Assembly (NCBI RefSeq): GCF_023516615.1
Contig: NZ_JAMGBF010000076.1
Span: 1-56,743, forward strand
Length of the DNA stretch: 56,743 bases
Direction of reading: 5' to 3'
Source: Streptomyces panaciradicis
Lineage (GTDB): Bacteria > Actinomycetota > Actinomycetes > Streptomycetales > Streptomycetaceae
The position numbers were made by a program, and so were the translations under genes. Under the pieces are notes generated by a model. It was not told where the DNA came from, did not search any database, and worked only from the letters and a program-made list of their open reading frames with translations. Positions 45,501 to 53,071 of this stretch are shown piece after piece (position 1 is the first letter of the stretch; every line of letters starts with the position of its first letter).

Positions 45501-46312
45501 TACGAGTACGCCCGGCCGTCGGCCGTGTGCCGGCCGGCGTAACGCAGGGCCCTCTTTCCGGTGAACCCGGCCGCCGCCTTGGCCGTGGGTGAACCGGCGG
45601 GCCCGTGGTCGACCAGCGACAGCATGTCCTGCGGCACCGGGCCGCCGCCCCCGCCCGTGGACAGCTGCAGATCGGCGAGCTGCAGGATGTCGGCGCCGTT
45701 GTTCCTGGTGATGTCCAGCCGGTAGTGCTGGTACTCGGCCGGCTCCGCGAGGTCGTAGGACTTCGTCTGGAACCGTTCGGAGAAGGTCTCGCCGGCGCGG
45801 GAGTCGAGGGTCTTCCAGTCCTTGCCGTCGGTGGAGCCCTGCAGGGTCCAGTCCCGCGGGTCGCGCTCGTCGTAGTCGTTGGCCGAGGTGAGGGCGTACG
45901 TCACGATCTTCATGGGCTTGTCGAGGTCGAACTCGGCCCAGCCGGTCGGCTCGAACGTCAGCCACTTGGTGACCGCCTCGCCGTCGGCGAGGTTCTCCTT
46001 CACCTCGCCGCCGCCGGTGTTCTCGGCGCTCGCGCGGACGTCCGTGACATGGTCGTTGACATTGCCCGGAATGCCGCTGCTGTAGCCGCCGTCGACGCCC
46101 GAGGCCCGCTTGGCGCCGTCCGCACCGGTGTCGACCGTGTTCAGCCAGTCCGGGGCCGGATCGCCCGTCTCGAACGACGACGCGAACTCCCGGTCGGCCT
46201 TGGCAGGAGCGCCGGGCAGCGCGACCGCCGCCCCCTGCGAGCCCACCGCCATGACAAAGGCGGTCGTGATCACGACCGCCGGTCCGTATCTGTGCCGAGC
46301 TCTGTGCCGCAT
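42509..46312 (-). CDS. Secreted GH92 alpha-mannosidase (copy 2) with F5/8-type domains
   Basis: This 1267-aa protein has a signal peptide (HRYGPAVVITTAFVMAVGSQ). It then has an N-terminal F5/8 type C-like domain (about 80-230: WLTFEPTGWAEFDLDKPMK, LTSANDYDERDPRDW), a beta region, the GH92 catalytic core (GFNFWTPVTNASSLSW, FWDTYRTTWPAYSFLTPSQA, VNDYGIARMGRAL, GYHGDEDNGEQSAWYLFS) and a second F5/8-like domain at the C-terminus. It probably acts on high-mannose or fungal mannans outside the cell. I use the ATG at 46312, preceded by GGAGG. The GACAACGTTGTC operator sits 35 bp upstream. Confidence 0.93.
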   Translation of the reverse strand: MRHRARHRYGPAVVITTAFVMAVGSQGAAVALPGAPAKADREFASSFETGDPAPDWLNTVDTGADGAKRASGVDGGYSSGIPGNVNDHVTDVRASAENTGGGEVKENLADGEAVTKWLTFEPTGWAEFDLDKPMKIVTYALTSANDYDERDPRDWTLQGSTDGKDWKTLDSRAGETFSERFQTKSYDLAEPAEYQHYRLDITRNNGADILQLADLQLSTGGGGGPVPQDMLSLVDHGPAGSPTAKAAAGFTGKRALRYAGRHTADGRAYSYNKVFDVNVAVGRDTELSYRIYPSMADGDRDYDATNVAVDLAFTDGTYLSDLGATDRHGFALSPRGQGAAKVLYVNQWNDVASRIGSVAAGKTVDRILVAYDSAKGPAKFRGWLDDIALRQVAPGKPKAHLADYALTTRGTNSSGSFSRGNNFPATALPHGFNFWTPVTNASSLSWLYDYARANNDDNLPTIQAFSASHEPSPWMGDRQTFQLMPSAQPGTPDTGREARELAFRHENETARPYYYGVRFENGLKAEMAPTDHAAALRFTYPGDDASVVFDNVTEQAGLTLDKDNGIVTGYSDVKSGLSTGATRLFVYGVFDKKATDGSSSGVKGYLRFDAGDDHTVTLRLATSLISIDQAKDNLRQEIPDGTSFDTVKNRARQVWDRLLGKVEVEGATPDQLTTLYSSMYRLYLYPNSGFERVGSKDQYASPFSPMPGPDTPTHTGAKIVDGKVYVNNGFWDTYRTTWPAYSFLTPSQAGEMVDGFVQQYKDGGWTSRWSSPGYADLMTGTSSDVAFADAYVKGVKFDAKAAYDAAVKNATVVPPASGVGRKGMATSPFLGYTSTDTHEGLSWAMEGYVNDYGIARMGRALYEKTGEKHYQEESQYFLNRAQDYVNLFDSKAGFFQGRDAKGDWRVDSAKYDPRVWGYDYTETNGWGYAFTAPQDSRGLANLYGGRGKLADKLDAYFSTPETAAPEYVGSYGGVIHEMTEARDVRMGMYGHSNQVAHHVIYMYDAAGQPWKAQRNVREALSRLYVGSEIGQGYHGDEDNGEQSAWYLFSALGFYPLVMGGGEYAVGSPLFKKATVHLENGRDLVVKAPRNSVDNVYVQGLKVNGRAWTSTSLPHSLLAKGGTLEFAMGAKPSSWGTGKSAAPVSITQDDKVPAPRADVLKGDGALFDNTSATDATVTSVDLPVSEPVKGVQYTVTSSADHTKAPTGWTLQASDDGGTTWKTIDKRSDEPFRWDRQTRAFTVGTPGTYGKYRLVFDGQATVSEVELLA

Positions 46313-46347
46313 ACGCCAGCACCCTCCCTGTCTTGTGGCACGCACTG

Positions 46348-46359
46348 GACAACGTTGTC
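46348..46359. promoter_or_regulatory. LacI-type operator upstream of GH92 gene 2
   Basis: GACAACGTTGTC, identical to the perfect site at 36442-36453. It lies between the GH92 gene 2 start and ngcE, closest to the GH92 gene. Confidence 0.75.
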
Positions 46360-46549
46360 AACTTCGACGCGCAAGGACCAGTAGTGGGTCAAGTGGCCAG
46401 TGATGTCAAGGGTGTTGCCTGCGGCATTCGGGGCTTATGTCGCGGACTTTTCCGGCATGCGGCGCACAGGGCGCTCATATTTCCGCGAGGTCTCAACTCG
46501 GAAAAGACCCATGGCCAACCTTGCATTCGATCTTGCTCCGTTGGCGGGA

Positions 46550-46565
46550 AGTGGACTATACCTGT
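46550..46565. promoter_or_regulatory. DasR-responsive-element-like site upstream of ngcE
   Basis: AGTGGACTATACCTGT matches the dre consensus (A[C/G]TGGTCTAGACCA[C/G]T) at 13 of 16 positions and lies 124 bp before ngcE. DasR is the GlcNAc-responsive GntR-family repressor of chitin and GlcNAc genes. The 376-bp gap 46313-46688 holds this site and the GH92 operator; I see nothing else. Confidence 0.65.
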
Positions 46566-46688
46566 CGGCGATTCACACGATCCGTACTTTGCTGTCCGCA
46601 CTTCCTGCACGACCCTGCTTGACCTGACCGCGGTGCCGGGGAGGATCCGGTTCACCGCCTGAGTCCTGGAGAAGGCGAGGACTTGAGC

Positions 46689-48143
46689 ATGGGATCCACT
46701 TCCGGCGAGAACGAGAACAACGGCACCGCGGGCGTCGGCCGCCGCGATCTGATCAGGCGTTCGGCCGCACTCGGACTGATCTCCGTACCGGCCATGGGCT
46801 TTCTGTCCGCATGCGCGAGCGGCGGCGGGAGCGACGACAACTCGAGCGGCAATGACCAGGGCAAGACGTCCAAGTCCAATCCCTTCGGCGCCAAGAAGGG
46901 CACCAAGCTCGACGTCGTCATCTTCAAGGGCGGTTACGGCGACGACTACGCCAAGGCCTGGGAGGCGGACTTCGCCAAGGACCCCGGCATCACCTCCACC
47001 CACACCGGCACCCAGGAGATCACCGGCAAGCTCCAGCCCCGCTTCAACGCCGGGAACCCGCCGGACATCGTCGACGACTCCGGCGCCCAGCAGATCAAGG
47101 TCGACGTCCTGTACAAGAACGGCCAGCTCCTCGACCTCGCCCCGGTCCTCGACGCGCCGTCGGTGGACGACCCGGGCAAGAAGGTCCGGGACATGCTCAT
47201 CCCCGGCACCCTCGACCCGGGCATCCAGGAGGGCAAGGTCGTCGCCCTCAACTACATCTACACGGTGTGGGGCCTGTGGTACTCCGGCAAGCTCTTCAAG
47301 GACAAGGGCTGGGAGCCGCCCAAGACCTGGGACGACTTCATCAAGGTCTGCCAGGCGGCCAAGAAGGACGGCATCGGGGGCCTCGCCCACCAGGGCAAGT
47401 ACCCGTACTACATCAATGTCGCCATCATGGACATGATCGCCAAGAAGGGCGGCCTCGACGCCGTCAAGGCGATCGACAACCTCGACCCGAAGGCGTTCGT
47501 CGGCTCCGACGCGGCGCAGGCGGGCGTCGAGGCGATCTACGAGGTCGTGGAGAAGGGCCTGCTGATGCCGGGCACCAACGGCCTGACCCACACCGAGTCG
47601 CAGACCCGCTGGAACCAGTACAAGGCCGCCTTCATCACCTGCGGCTCCTGGCTGGAGAACGAGCAGCTGAAGCAGACGCCGGCCGACTTCGACATGAAGT
47701 TCCTGCCGATGCCCCTGCTGCCCGGCAGCAAGATGCCCTTCGAGGCGATCCGGGCCGGCTCCGGCGAGCCCTTCATCATCCCCGCCAAGGCCAAGAACCT
47801 CCCCGGCGCCAAGGAGTTCATGCGCCACATGCTCTCCAAGGAGTGGTCGACGCTCTTCGCCAAGGAGGCCAACTCGCTCACCATCCTCAAGGACGGCGTC
47901 GACGCGAGCGTGAAGCTGCGGCCCGGCACGCAGTCCACGGTCGAGGCGTCGAAGGCGGCCGGTGACAACACCTTCCGCTACCTGTACCCGGACTGGTACA
48001 GCGAGATGGACACCGCCATCCAGAACGCCTCCAACGAGCTCATGGCCAAGCGCATCCAGCCGAAGGAATGGCTGAAGCGCTGTCAGGCGGCCGTCGACAA
48101 GCAGGCGAAGGACCCGGCCTCCAAGAAGAACCGGCACGAGTAG
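46689..48143 (+). CDS. ngcE: NgcE: GlcNAc/chitobiose ABC transporter binding lipoprotein
   Basis: This 484-aa solute-binding protein (family 1) has a twin-arginine-like signal (GRRDLIRRSAAL) and lipobox LSAC (Cys42). Mature features are GGYGDDYAKAWEADFAKD, NPPDIVDDSGA and the late SRHML-type motor SKEWSTLFAKEANSLT. Gene order with NgcF, NgcG and Rok7B7 matches S. coelicolor SCO6005-SCO6008, whose binding protein takes N,N'-diacetylchitobiose. ATG 46689 has GAGGA with 7-nt spacing; a TTG at 46683 is an alternative. No ATPase gene is in the operon, so the shared ATPase MsiK is expected to power it. Confidence 0.92.
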   Translation: MGSTSGENENNGTAGVGRRDLIRRSAALGLISVPAMGFLSACASGGGSDDNSSGNDQGKTSKSNPFGAKKGTKLDVVIFKGGYGDDYAKAWEADFAKDPGITSTHTGTQEITGKLQPRFNAGNPPDIVDDSGAQQIKVDVLYKNGQLLDLAPVLDAPSVDDPGKKVRDMLIPGTLDPGIQEGKVVALNYIYTVWGLWYSGKLFKDKGWEPPKTWDDFIKVCQAAKKDGIGGLAHQGKYPYYINVAIMDMIAKKGGLDAVKAIDNLDPKAFVGSDAAQAGVEAIYEVVEKGLLMPGTNGLTHTESQTRWNQYKAAFITCGSWLENEQLKQTPADFDMKFLPMPLLPGSKMPFEAIRAGSGEPFIIPAKAKNLPGAKEFMRHMLSKEWSTLFAKEANSLTILKDGVDASVKLRPGTQSTVEASKAAGDNTFRYLYPDWYSEMDTAIQNASNELMAKRIQPKEWLKRCQAAVDKQAKDPASKKNRHE

Positions 48144-48185
48144 TTCAGGGGGACGCCGTGGGGACTGCGCGTCGTAGGGTGGCCG

Positions 48186-48236
48186 CGGATCGTCCGTGGC
48201 TTGTCGCGCAGTTCCCCGCGCCCCTTTTCGGGGCGC
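48186..48236 (+). repeat. Streptomyces intergenic repeat with hairpin between ngcE and ngcF
   Basis: The stretch GTCGCGCAGTTCCCCGCGCC followed by CCTTTTCGGGGCGC matches a sequence family scattered in many Streptomyces intergenic regions. It forms a hairpin GCGCCCC/GGGGCGC (48218-48236). Between a binding-protein gene and its permeases it may lower transcription into ngcFG. Confidence 0.65.
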
Positions 48237-48264
48237 CGCACAGACCGGAATGTCAGGGGCAGGT

Positions 48265-49200
48265 ATGCGCAAAGGGCAGTACAGGTTCGTAGCGGGGTTT
48301 CTCTTCATTCCCGTGTTGCTCTACGTGGTCTTCGTGATCTGGCCGTACATCCAGACGTTCGGCTATTCGCTGACGGACTGGAAGGGGCAGTCGCAGACCT
48401 TCAATTTCGTCGGGCTGGACAACTACAAGGCGTTGTTCCAGGACGACGTCTTCATGGCGGCCATCTGGCACAACCTGCAGTTCCTGGTCTTCATCCCGGT
48501 GATCACGATCCTGCTCGCCCTGTTCTTCGCCTTCATGCTGAACGCGGGCGGACGCAGCAGGGCCGGCGGGGTCCAGGGCGTCGCCGGATCGAAGTTCTAC
48601 AAGGTGGTCTACTTCTTCCCGCAGGTGCTGTCGCTGGCCATTCTCGCCGTGCTGTTCAACGCGGTGTACCGCAGTGACGGCGGCGGCCTGCTCAACGGCT
48701 TCCTGATCAAAATCCATCTCGTCGACCCCAACAATCCCATCGAATGGCTCAATGAGCCGAACGTGGTGCTGTGGGCGCTGATGGTCGCCGTCATCTGGCA
48801 GGGCGTCGGCTTCTACCTGGTGCTGTTCTCGGCGGCCATGCAGTCCATTCCGAAGGACATCTACGAGGCCGCCCTCATCGACGGCGCCAACCGCAACCAG
48901 TCGTTCTTCCGCATCACCCTGCCGCTGCTGTGGGACACCGTGCAGACGGCCTGGGTGTACCTCGGCATCATCGCGATGGACATGTTCGTCCTGGTCTCCT
49001 CGATGACCCAGAACATGGGCGCCTACGGCGGCGGACCCGACCACCACAGCGACGTCATGGCGACCGTGATGATGCGCAACTTCCTCTACTACGGCAAGAG
49101 CGGCTACGCCTGCGCCATGGGCGTGATCATGCTGCTGCTCACCCTGGTCCTGTCCGTCTTCACGCTGCGCGTCACCCGCCGCGAGCGCATCGAGTTCTGA
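48265..49200 (+). CDS. ngcF: NgcF: sugar ABC transporter permease
   Basis: This 311-aa inner-membrane protein has six transmembrane segments, starting with FLFIPVLLYVVFVIWPY. It carries the EAA loop (YEAALIDGANRNQSFFRITL) that contacts the ATPase, as in MalF-type permeases. I take the ATG at 48265 (MRKGQYRF) after AGGGGCAGG; an ATG at 48250 is possible. Together with NgcG it forms the channel for NgcE substrates. Confidence 0.92.
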   Translation: MRKGQYRFVAGFLFIPVLLYVVFVIWPYIQTFGYSLTDWKGQSQTFNFVGLDNYKALFQDDVFMAAIWHNLQFLVFIPVITILLALFFAFMLNAGGRSRAGGVQGVAGSKFYKVVYFFPQVLSLAILAVLFNAVYRSDGGGLLNGFLIKIHLVDPNNPIEWLNEPNVVLWALMVAVIWQGVGFYLVLFSAAMQSIPKDIYEAALIDGANRNQSFFRITLPLLWDTVQTAWVYLGIIAMDMFVLVSSMTQNMGAYGGGPDHHSDVMATVMMRNFLYYGKSGYACAMGVIMLLLTLVLSVFTLRVTRRERIEF

Positions 49201-49209
49201 GCGGGAGAC

Positions 49210-50139
49210 ATGACGATGAGCGCCCCCATCAAGGAAACCCCCGCCGCCCCCGCCCCGCGGCCCGTCGCCCCGCGGCCCGACCGCCCCGAGGAGCAGCGCG
49301 GCGAGGGCGTCGTACTGAACGTCTTCTCCCACGGCTTCCTCGCCCTGTGGGCCCTGCTGATCGTGCTGCCGCTGCTGTGGCTCGTGATCAGCTCCTTCAA
49401 GACCGACGCCCAGATCGGCGGCTCCGCCTTCGGCTGGCCGCACAACTGGTCCCTGGACGTCTTCCACCGGGCCTGGAACAAGGGCATCGGCGACTACTTC
49501 CTCAACACGGTCATCGTGCTGGTCTTCTCGGTGCCGCTGACCATGCTGTTCGGCTCCATGGCCGCCTACGTCCTGGCCCGGTACCAGTTCTGGGGCAACC
49601 GGCTGCTCTACTACTTCTTCGTCGCCGGCGCGATGTTCCCGGTCTTCCTCGCCCTCGTCCCGCTGTTCTTCATGGTCAAACGGCTGGACATGCTGAACAC
49701 CTACCAGGGGCTCATCCTGGTCTACATCGCCTACTCGATGCCCTTCACGGTGTTCTTCATGCACGCCTTCTTCCGCACCCTGCCCACGGCCGTCTTCGAG
49801 GCGGCGGTCCTGGACGGGGCCTCGCACACCCGGACCTTCTTCCAGGTGATGCTGCCGATGGCGAAGCCGGGCCTGATCAGCGTCGGCATCTTCAACACGC
49901 TCGGCCAGTGGAACCAGTTCATCCTGCCCACGGTCCTGATGCAGCCGCAGAGCGGCGGCGACCCGGAGCGCTACGTGCTCACCCAGGGGCTCATCCAGCT
50001 GCAGCAACAGCAGGGGTACGCCTCCGATCTGCCCGTGCTCTTCGCGGGCGTCACGATCGCCATGATCCCCATGCTCGTGGTGTACCTGTCCTTCCAGCGC
50101 CAGGTTCAGGCGGGCCTCACGTCGGCCACGCTGAAGTAG
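49210..50139 (+). CDS. ngcG: NgcG: sugar ABC transporter permease
   Basis: This 309-aa MalG-type permease has a proline-rich cytoplasmic start, six membrane segments (FLALWALLIVLPLLWLVISS onward) and the EAA loop FEAAVLDGASHTRTFFQVML. It begins 9 bp after ngcF, with GGGAG before the ATG, so it is the third gene of ngcEFG. A strong hairpin terminator follows. Confidence 0.92.
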   Translation: MTMSAPIKETPAAPAPRPVAPRPDRPEEQRGEGVVLNVFSHGFLALWALLIVLPLLWLVISSFKTDAQIGGSAFGWPHNWSLDVFHRAWNKGIGDYFLNTVIVLVFSVPLTMLFGSMAAYVLARYQFWGNRLLYYFFVAGAMFPVFLALVPLFFMVKRLDMLNTYQGLILVYIAYSMPFTVFFMHAFFRTLPTAVFEAAVLDGASHTRTFFQVMLPMAKPGLISVGIFNTLGQWNQFILPTVLMQPQSGGDPERYVLTQGLIQLQQQQGYASDLPVLFAGVTIAMIPMLVVYLSFQRQVQAGLTSATLK

Positions 50140-50157
50140 CGCTCCGAAACCGCCCGA

Positions 50158-50194
50158 TCGCGCGCCGTTCCCGCATTTCGGGCATGGCGCGCGA
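50158..50194 (+). terminator. Terminator after ngcEFG
   Basis: TCGCGCGCC (50158-50166) pairs perfectly with GGCGCGCGA (50186-50194); inside is a CCCG/CGGG pair. Confidence 0.85.
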
Positions 50195-50333
50195 ACGTGT
50201 ATGTGCCTGCGGCCACGTACCCGGAAACGGTTCAACCTCTTGACGGGAGGCGACCCGAACGGCTCAGCTTAGAGTTCACTAGTTGGACATAGACGGGGCC
50301 TCATCGAAGCGGTCCCGCGCGCAGGAGGTCGTC

Positions 50334-51533
50334 GTGGAGACTCCGGGGTCGCAGTCGTCACTGCACCGAGCCAACCTGGAGCGGGTCGTCCGGGCCGTCC
50401 GGCTGGCCGGGTCCCTCACGCAGGCGGAGATCGCGAGGACCACGGGGCTGTCCGCCGCCACGGTCTCCAACATCGTCCGTGAACTCAAGGACGGCGGAAC
50501 GGTCGAGGTCACGCCCACCTCGGCCGGTGGCCGCAGGGCCCGCAGCGTCTCCCTGAGCGGGGACGCCGGCATCGTCATCGGCGTCGACTTCGGGCACACG
50601 CATCTGCGCGTGGCGGTCGGCAACCTCGCCCATCAGGTGCTGGCGGAGGAGTCCGAGCCGCTGGACGTGGACGCGTCCTCGACACAGGGCTTCGACCGGG
50701 CGGAGGAGCTGGTCAATCGCCTGATCAGCGCAACGGGCGTGGACCGGTCGAAGATCGCCGGAGTGGGCCTCGGCGTGCCCGGCCCGATCGACGTGGAGTC
50801 CGGCACCCTCGGCTCCACCGCCATCCTGCCGGGCTGGACCGGCACGAAGCCCGCCGAGGAGCTGCGGGGGCGGCTCGGCGTGCCCGTGCACGTGGACAAC
50901 GACGCCAACCTCGGCGCCCTCGGTGAGCTGGTCTGGGGCAGCGGCAGGGGTGTGCGCGACCTCGCCTACATCAAGGTCGCCAGCGGTGTCGGCGCCGGTC
51001 TGGTGATCAACGGCAAGATCTACCGCGGCCCAGGTGGCACAGCGGGAGAAATCGGTCATATTACTCTTGATGAATCCGGCCCCGTCTGCCGCTGTGGAAA
51101 CCGCGGCTGCCTGGAGACCTTCGCTGCCGCGCGCTATGTGCTGCCGCTGCTCCAGTCCAGTCACGGCACCGATCTGACGATGGAAGGCGTCGTGCGGCTG
51201 GCCAGGGACGGAGACCCGGGCTGCCGTCGGGTGATCGCCGACGTCGGCCGTCACATCGGCTCTGGAGTCGCCAATCTCTGCAATCTGTTGAACCCGAGCA
51301 GGGTGGTCCTCGGTGGTGATCTCGCCGAGGCCGGTGAGCTGGTGCTCGGGCCGATCAGGGAGTCCGTCGGCCGCTATGCGATCCCCAGTGCGGCACGCCA
51401 ACTGTCCGTGCTTCCAGGGGCACTTGGAGGTCGGGCGGAGGTGCTCGGAGCGCTCGCCCTCGCCCTCAGCGAGATGGGTGATTCGACCCTTTTGGACAGC
51501 ACGCTGCACGCGACCACGCCTGCCTTCACTTAG
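50334..51533 (+). CDS. rok7B7: ROK-family regulator Rok7B7
   Basis: This 399-aa protein has an N-terminal winged HTH (about 30-60: LTQAEIARTTGLSAATVSNI) and a ROK domain with GVDFGHTHLRVAV, VDNDANLGALGE and the zinc motif CRCGNRGCLETF. By its location between ngcEFG and xylFGH it is the counterpart of SCO6008, a repressor of xylFGH and a pleiotropic regulator of carbon repression and antibiotics in S. coelicolor. AGGAGG is five nt before the GTG at 50334; the frame is open upstream to a TTG at 50283, which lacks a ribosome site. A TTGACG -35-like element lies at 50240. Confidence 0.93.
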   Translation: METPGSQSSLHRANLERVVRAVRLAGSLTQAEIARTTGLSAATVSNIVRELKDGGTVEVTPTSAGGRRARSVSLSGDAGIVIGVDFGHTHLRVAVGNLAHQVLAEESEPLDVDASSTQGFDRAEELVNRLISATGVDRSKIAGVGLGVPGPIDVESGTLGSTAILPGWTGTKPAEELRGRLGVPVHVDNDANLGALGELVWGSGRGVRDLAYIKVASGVGAGLVINGKIYRGPGGTAGEIGHITLDESGPVCRCGNRGCLETFAAARYVLPLLQSSHGTDLTMEGVVRLARDGDPGCRRVIADVGRHIGSGVANLCNLLNPSRVVLGGDLAEAGELVLGPIRESVGRYAIPSAARQLSVLPGALGGRAEVLGALALALSEMGDSTLLDSTLHATTPAFT

Positions 51534-51567
51534 AGAACGCAGGACGTCGTTGCCATCTCGTTAAGTA

Positions 51568-51580
51568 TTTACTTCTTGAC
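51568..51580. promoter_or_regulatory. Putative Rok7B7 binding site upstream of xylF
   Basis: TTTACTTCTTGAC fits, in every position, the Rok7B7 consensus as I remember it (TTKAMKHSTTSAV). It also overlaps a short inverted repeat AAGTA/TACTT (51563-51574) and lies 75 bp upstream of the xylF start. It would explain repression of xylFGH by the adjacent regulator. Confidence 0.55.
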
Positions 51581-51654
51581 GTCGCACGTGCGGCCGAGTT
51601 GACTTCCAGCCACCTCGGCCGCAACGACGCGGCCTCGTCAGGGAGGTTTCTCAA

Positions 51655-52761
51655 GTGAACACGCTCATGCGTCGTGCAGCCGTGACCGTAGCGATCTCGG
51701 CTCTCGCCGTCTCGGTCGCCGCCTGTGGCAAGGCCGGTGACAAGAAGAGCAGCGACAACAGCAGCTCGAGCTCGGGCGGCGGCGGCAAGTCGATCGGCCT
51801 GCTCCTGCCCGACAACGTCACCGCGCGGTACGAGAAGTTCGACAAGCCGTACTTCGAGGCCAAGGTCAAGGAGCTGTGCGGCGACTGCACCGTCTCCTAC
51901 GCCAACGCCGCCGCCGACCCGGCCAAGCAGGCTCAGCAGATGAGCAGCATGGTCACCAAGGGCGTCAAGGTCATCGTGGTCTCCGCCCAGGACTCCGCCG
52001 CCATCAAGTCCTCCATCCAGTCCGCGGTGGACAAGGGCGTCAAGGTCGTCGCGTACGACCGTCTGGCCCAGGGTCCGGTCTCCGCGTACGTCTCCTTCGA
52101 CAACGTCAAGGTCGGCCAGCTCCAGGGCCAGGCCCTGCTGGACGCCCTCGGCTCCAAGGCGAAGAAGTCCTCGAAGATCGTCATGATCAACGGTGACGAC
52201 GCCGACCCGAACGCCGGTCAGTTCAAGAAGGGCGCGCACGAGGCCCTCGACGGCAAGGTGAACATCGCCTACGAGCAGTCGGGTCTGTGGAAGGACACCG
52301 TCGCCGCGCAGAAGATGTCCGCCGCCATCACCCAGCTCGGCGCCAAGAACATCGCCGGCGTCTACGCCGCCAACGACGGCATGGCCGGTGGCATCGCCAA
52401 CACCCTCAAGGGCGCCGGCATCAGCGGCATCCCGCTGACGGGTCAGGACGCCGAGCTCGCGGGCATCCAGCGCATCGTCGCCGGCACGCAGTCCTCCACG
52501 GTCTACAAGGCCTACAAGCCGGAGGCCGACACCGCCGCCGAGCTCGCGGTCAACCTGCTGCAGGGCAAGGACATCAAGTCCCTGGCCGACACCACGGTCA
52601 CCAGCGGCTCGGGCGACAAGGTCCAGGCCAAGCTGCTGACCCCGGTCTCGGTGACCGTCAAGAACATCAAGGACACGGTCGTCAAGGACGGTCTCTACAC
52701 CGTCTCGCAGATCTGCACCGCCGACTTTGCCGCCGCGTGCAAGAAGGCCGGCCTGCAGTAA
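51655..52761 (+). CDS. xylF: XylF: xylose ABC transporter binding lipoprotein
   Basis: This 368-aa periplasmic-binding-protein-fold lipoprotein (lipobox VAAC, Cys24) is similar to XylF: SIGLLLPDNVTARYEKFDKP, QDSAAIKSSIQSAVDKGVKV, VAYDRLAQGP, NGDDADPNAGQFKKG and LTGQDAELAGIQRIVAG. It binds D-xylose at the cell surface. GGGAGG precedes the GTG start. It is the first gene of xylFGH and is set apart from xylG by 310 bp with two hairpins. Confidence 0.93.
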   Translation: MNTLMRRAAVTVAISALAVSVAACGKAGDKKSSDNSSSSSGGGGKSIGLLLPDNVTARYEKFDKPYFEAKVKELCGDCTVSYANAAADPAKQAQQMSSMVTKGVKVIVVSAQDSAAIKSSIQSAVDKGVKVVAYDRLAQGPVSAYVSFDNVKVGQLQGQALLDALGSKAKKSSKIVMINGDDADPNAGQFKKGAHEALDGKVNIAYEQSGLWKDTVAAQKMSAAITQLGAKNIAGVYAANDGMAGGIANTLKGAGISGIPLTGQDAELAGIQRIVAGTQSSTVYKAYKPEADTAAELAVNLLQGKDIKSLADTTVTSGSGDKVQAKLLTPVSVTVKNIKDTVVKDGLYTVSQICTADFAAACKKAGLQ

Positions 52762-52799
52762 GAGCCGCCCGGGCCCGTCCGGCGGACGGACCCGAGCCC

Positions 52800-52898
52800 C
52801 GGGGCGCGGTCCTGAACGGAACGCGCCCCGACGGCAGGCACCGAACCTGTCCGGCACCCGCGCCGCCTTCATACCCCGCTGCGGGGCGGGTGCCGGAC
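52800..52898 (+). terminator. Two hairpins after xylF (attenuator-like)
   Basis: CGGGGCGCG/CGCGCCCCG (52800-52808, 52822-52830) is followed by a 13-bp perfect stem GTCCGGCACCCGC / GCGGGTGCCGGAC (52849-52861, 52886-52898). They can lower transcription into xylG and stabilise xylF mRNA, giving more binding protein than membrane components. Confidence 0.8.
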
Positions 52899-52913
52899 GG
52901 AAGCATGGTGGAC

Positions 52914-52924
52914 GCAACCGTTGC
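52914..52924. promoter_or_regulatory. Small palindrome upstream of xylG
   Basis: GCAACCGTTGC has 5-bp arms around one base. It looks like a LacI-type half-site pair, but its function is uncertain. Confidence 0.3.
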
Positions 52925-52953
52925 CAAGAGGCACGGACCGCGCGCATGTTCGA

Positions 52954-53011
52954 CTTGTAAATCAGTGCCAACGGCACACCCCCTTGTAAATCAGTGCTTA
53001 CGGCACACCCC
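52954..53011. repeat. 29-bp tandem direct repeat (two copies) before xylG
   Basis: Two adjacent 29-bp units (52954-52982 and 52983-53011) begin CTTGTAAATCAGTGC and end ACGGCACACCCC; they differ only at two central bases (CA versus TT). They lie 60 bp upstream of xylG and are richer in A and T than the flanks. They may be a duplicated binding or promoter element. Confidence 0.8.
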
Positions 53012-53071
53012 TCCGCGCCCTACCTCAAGCGCGGCATCCCCGCCGGTCAGGCGGCGAAGGAGATGGTTCAC

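Noticed and set aside
46389..48308. 639-codon minus-strand frame antisense to ngcE
   Set aside because: Leu/Gly/Val-rich shadow with no domain; ngcE is clearly the coding strand.
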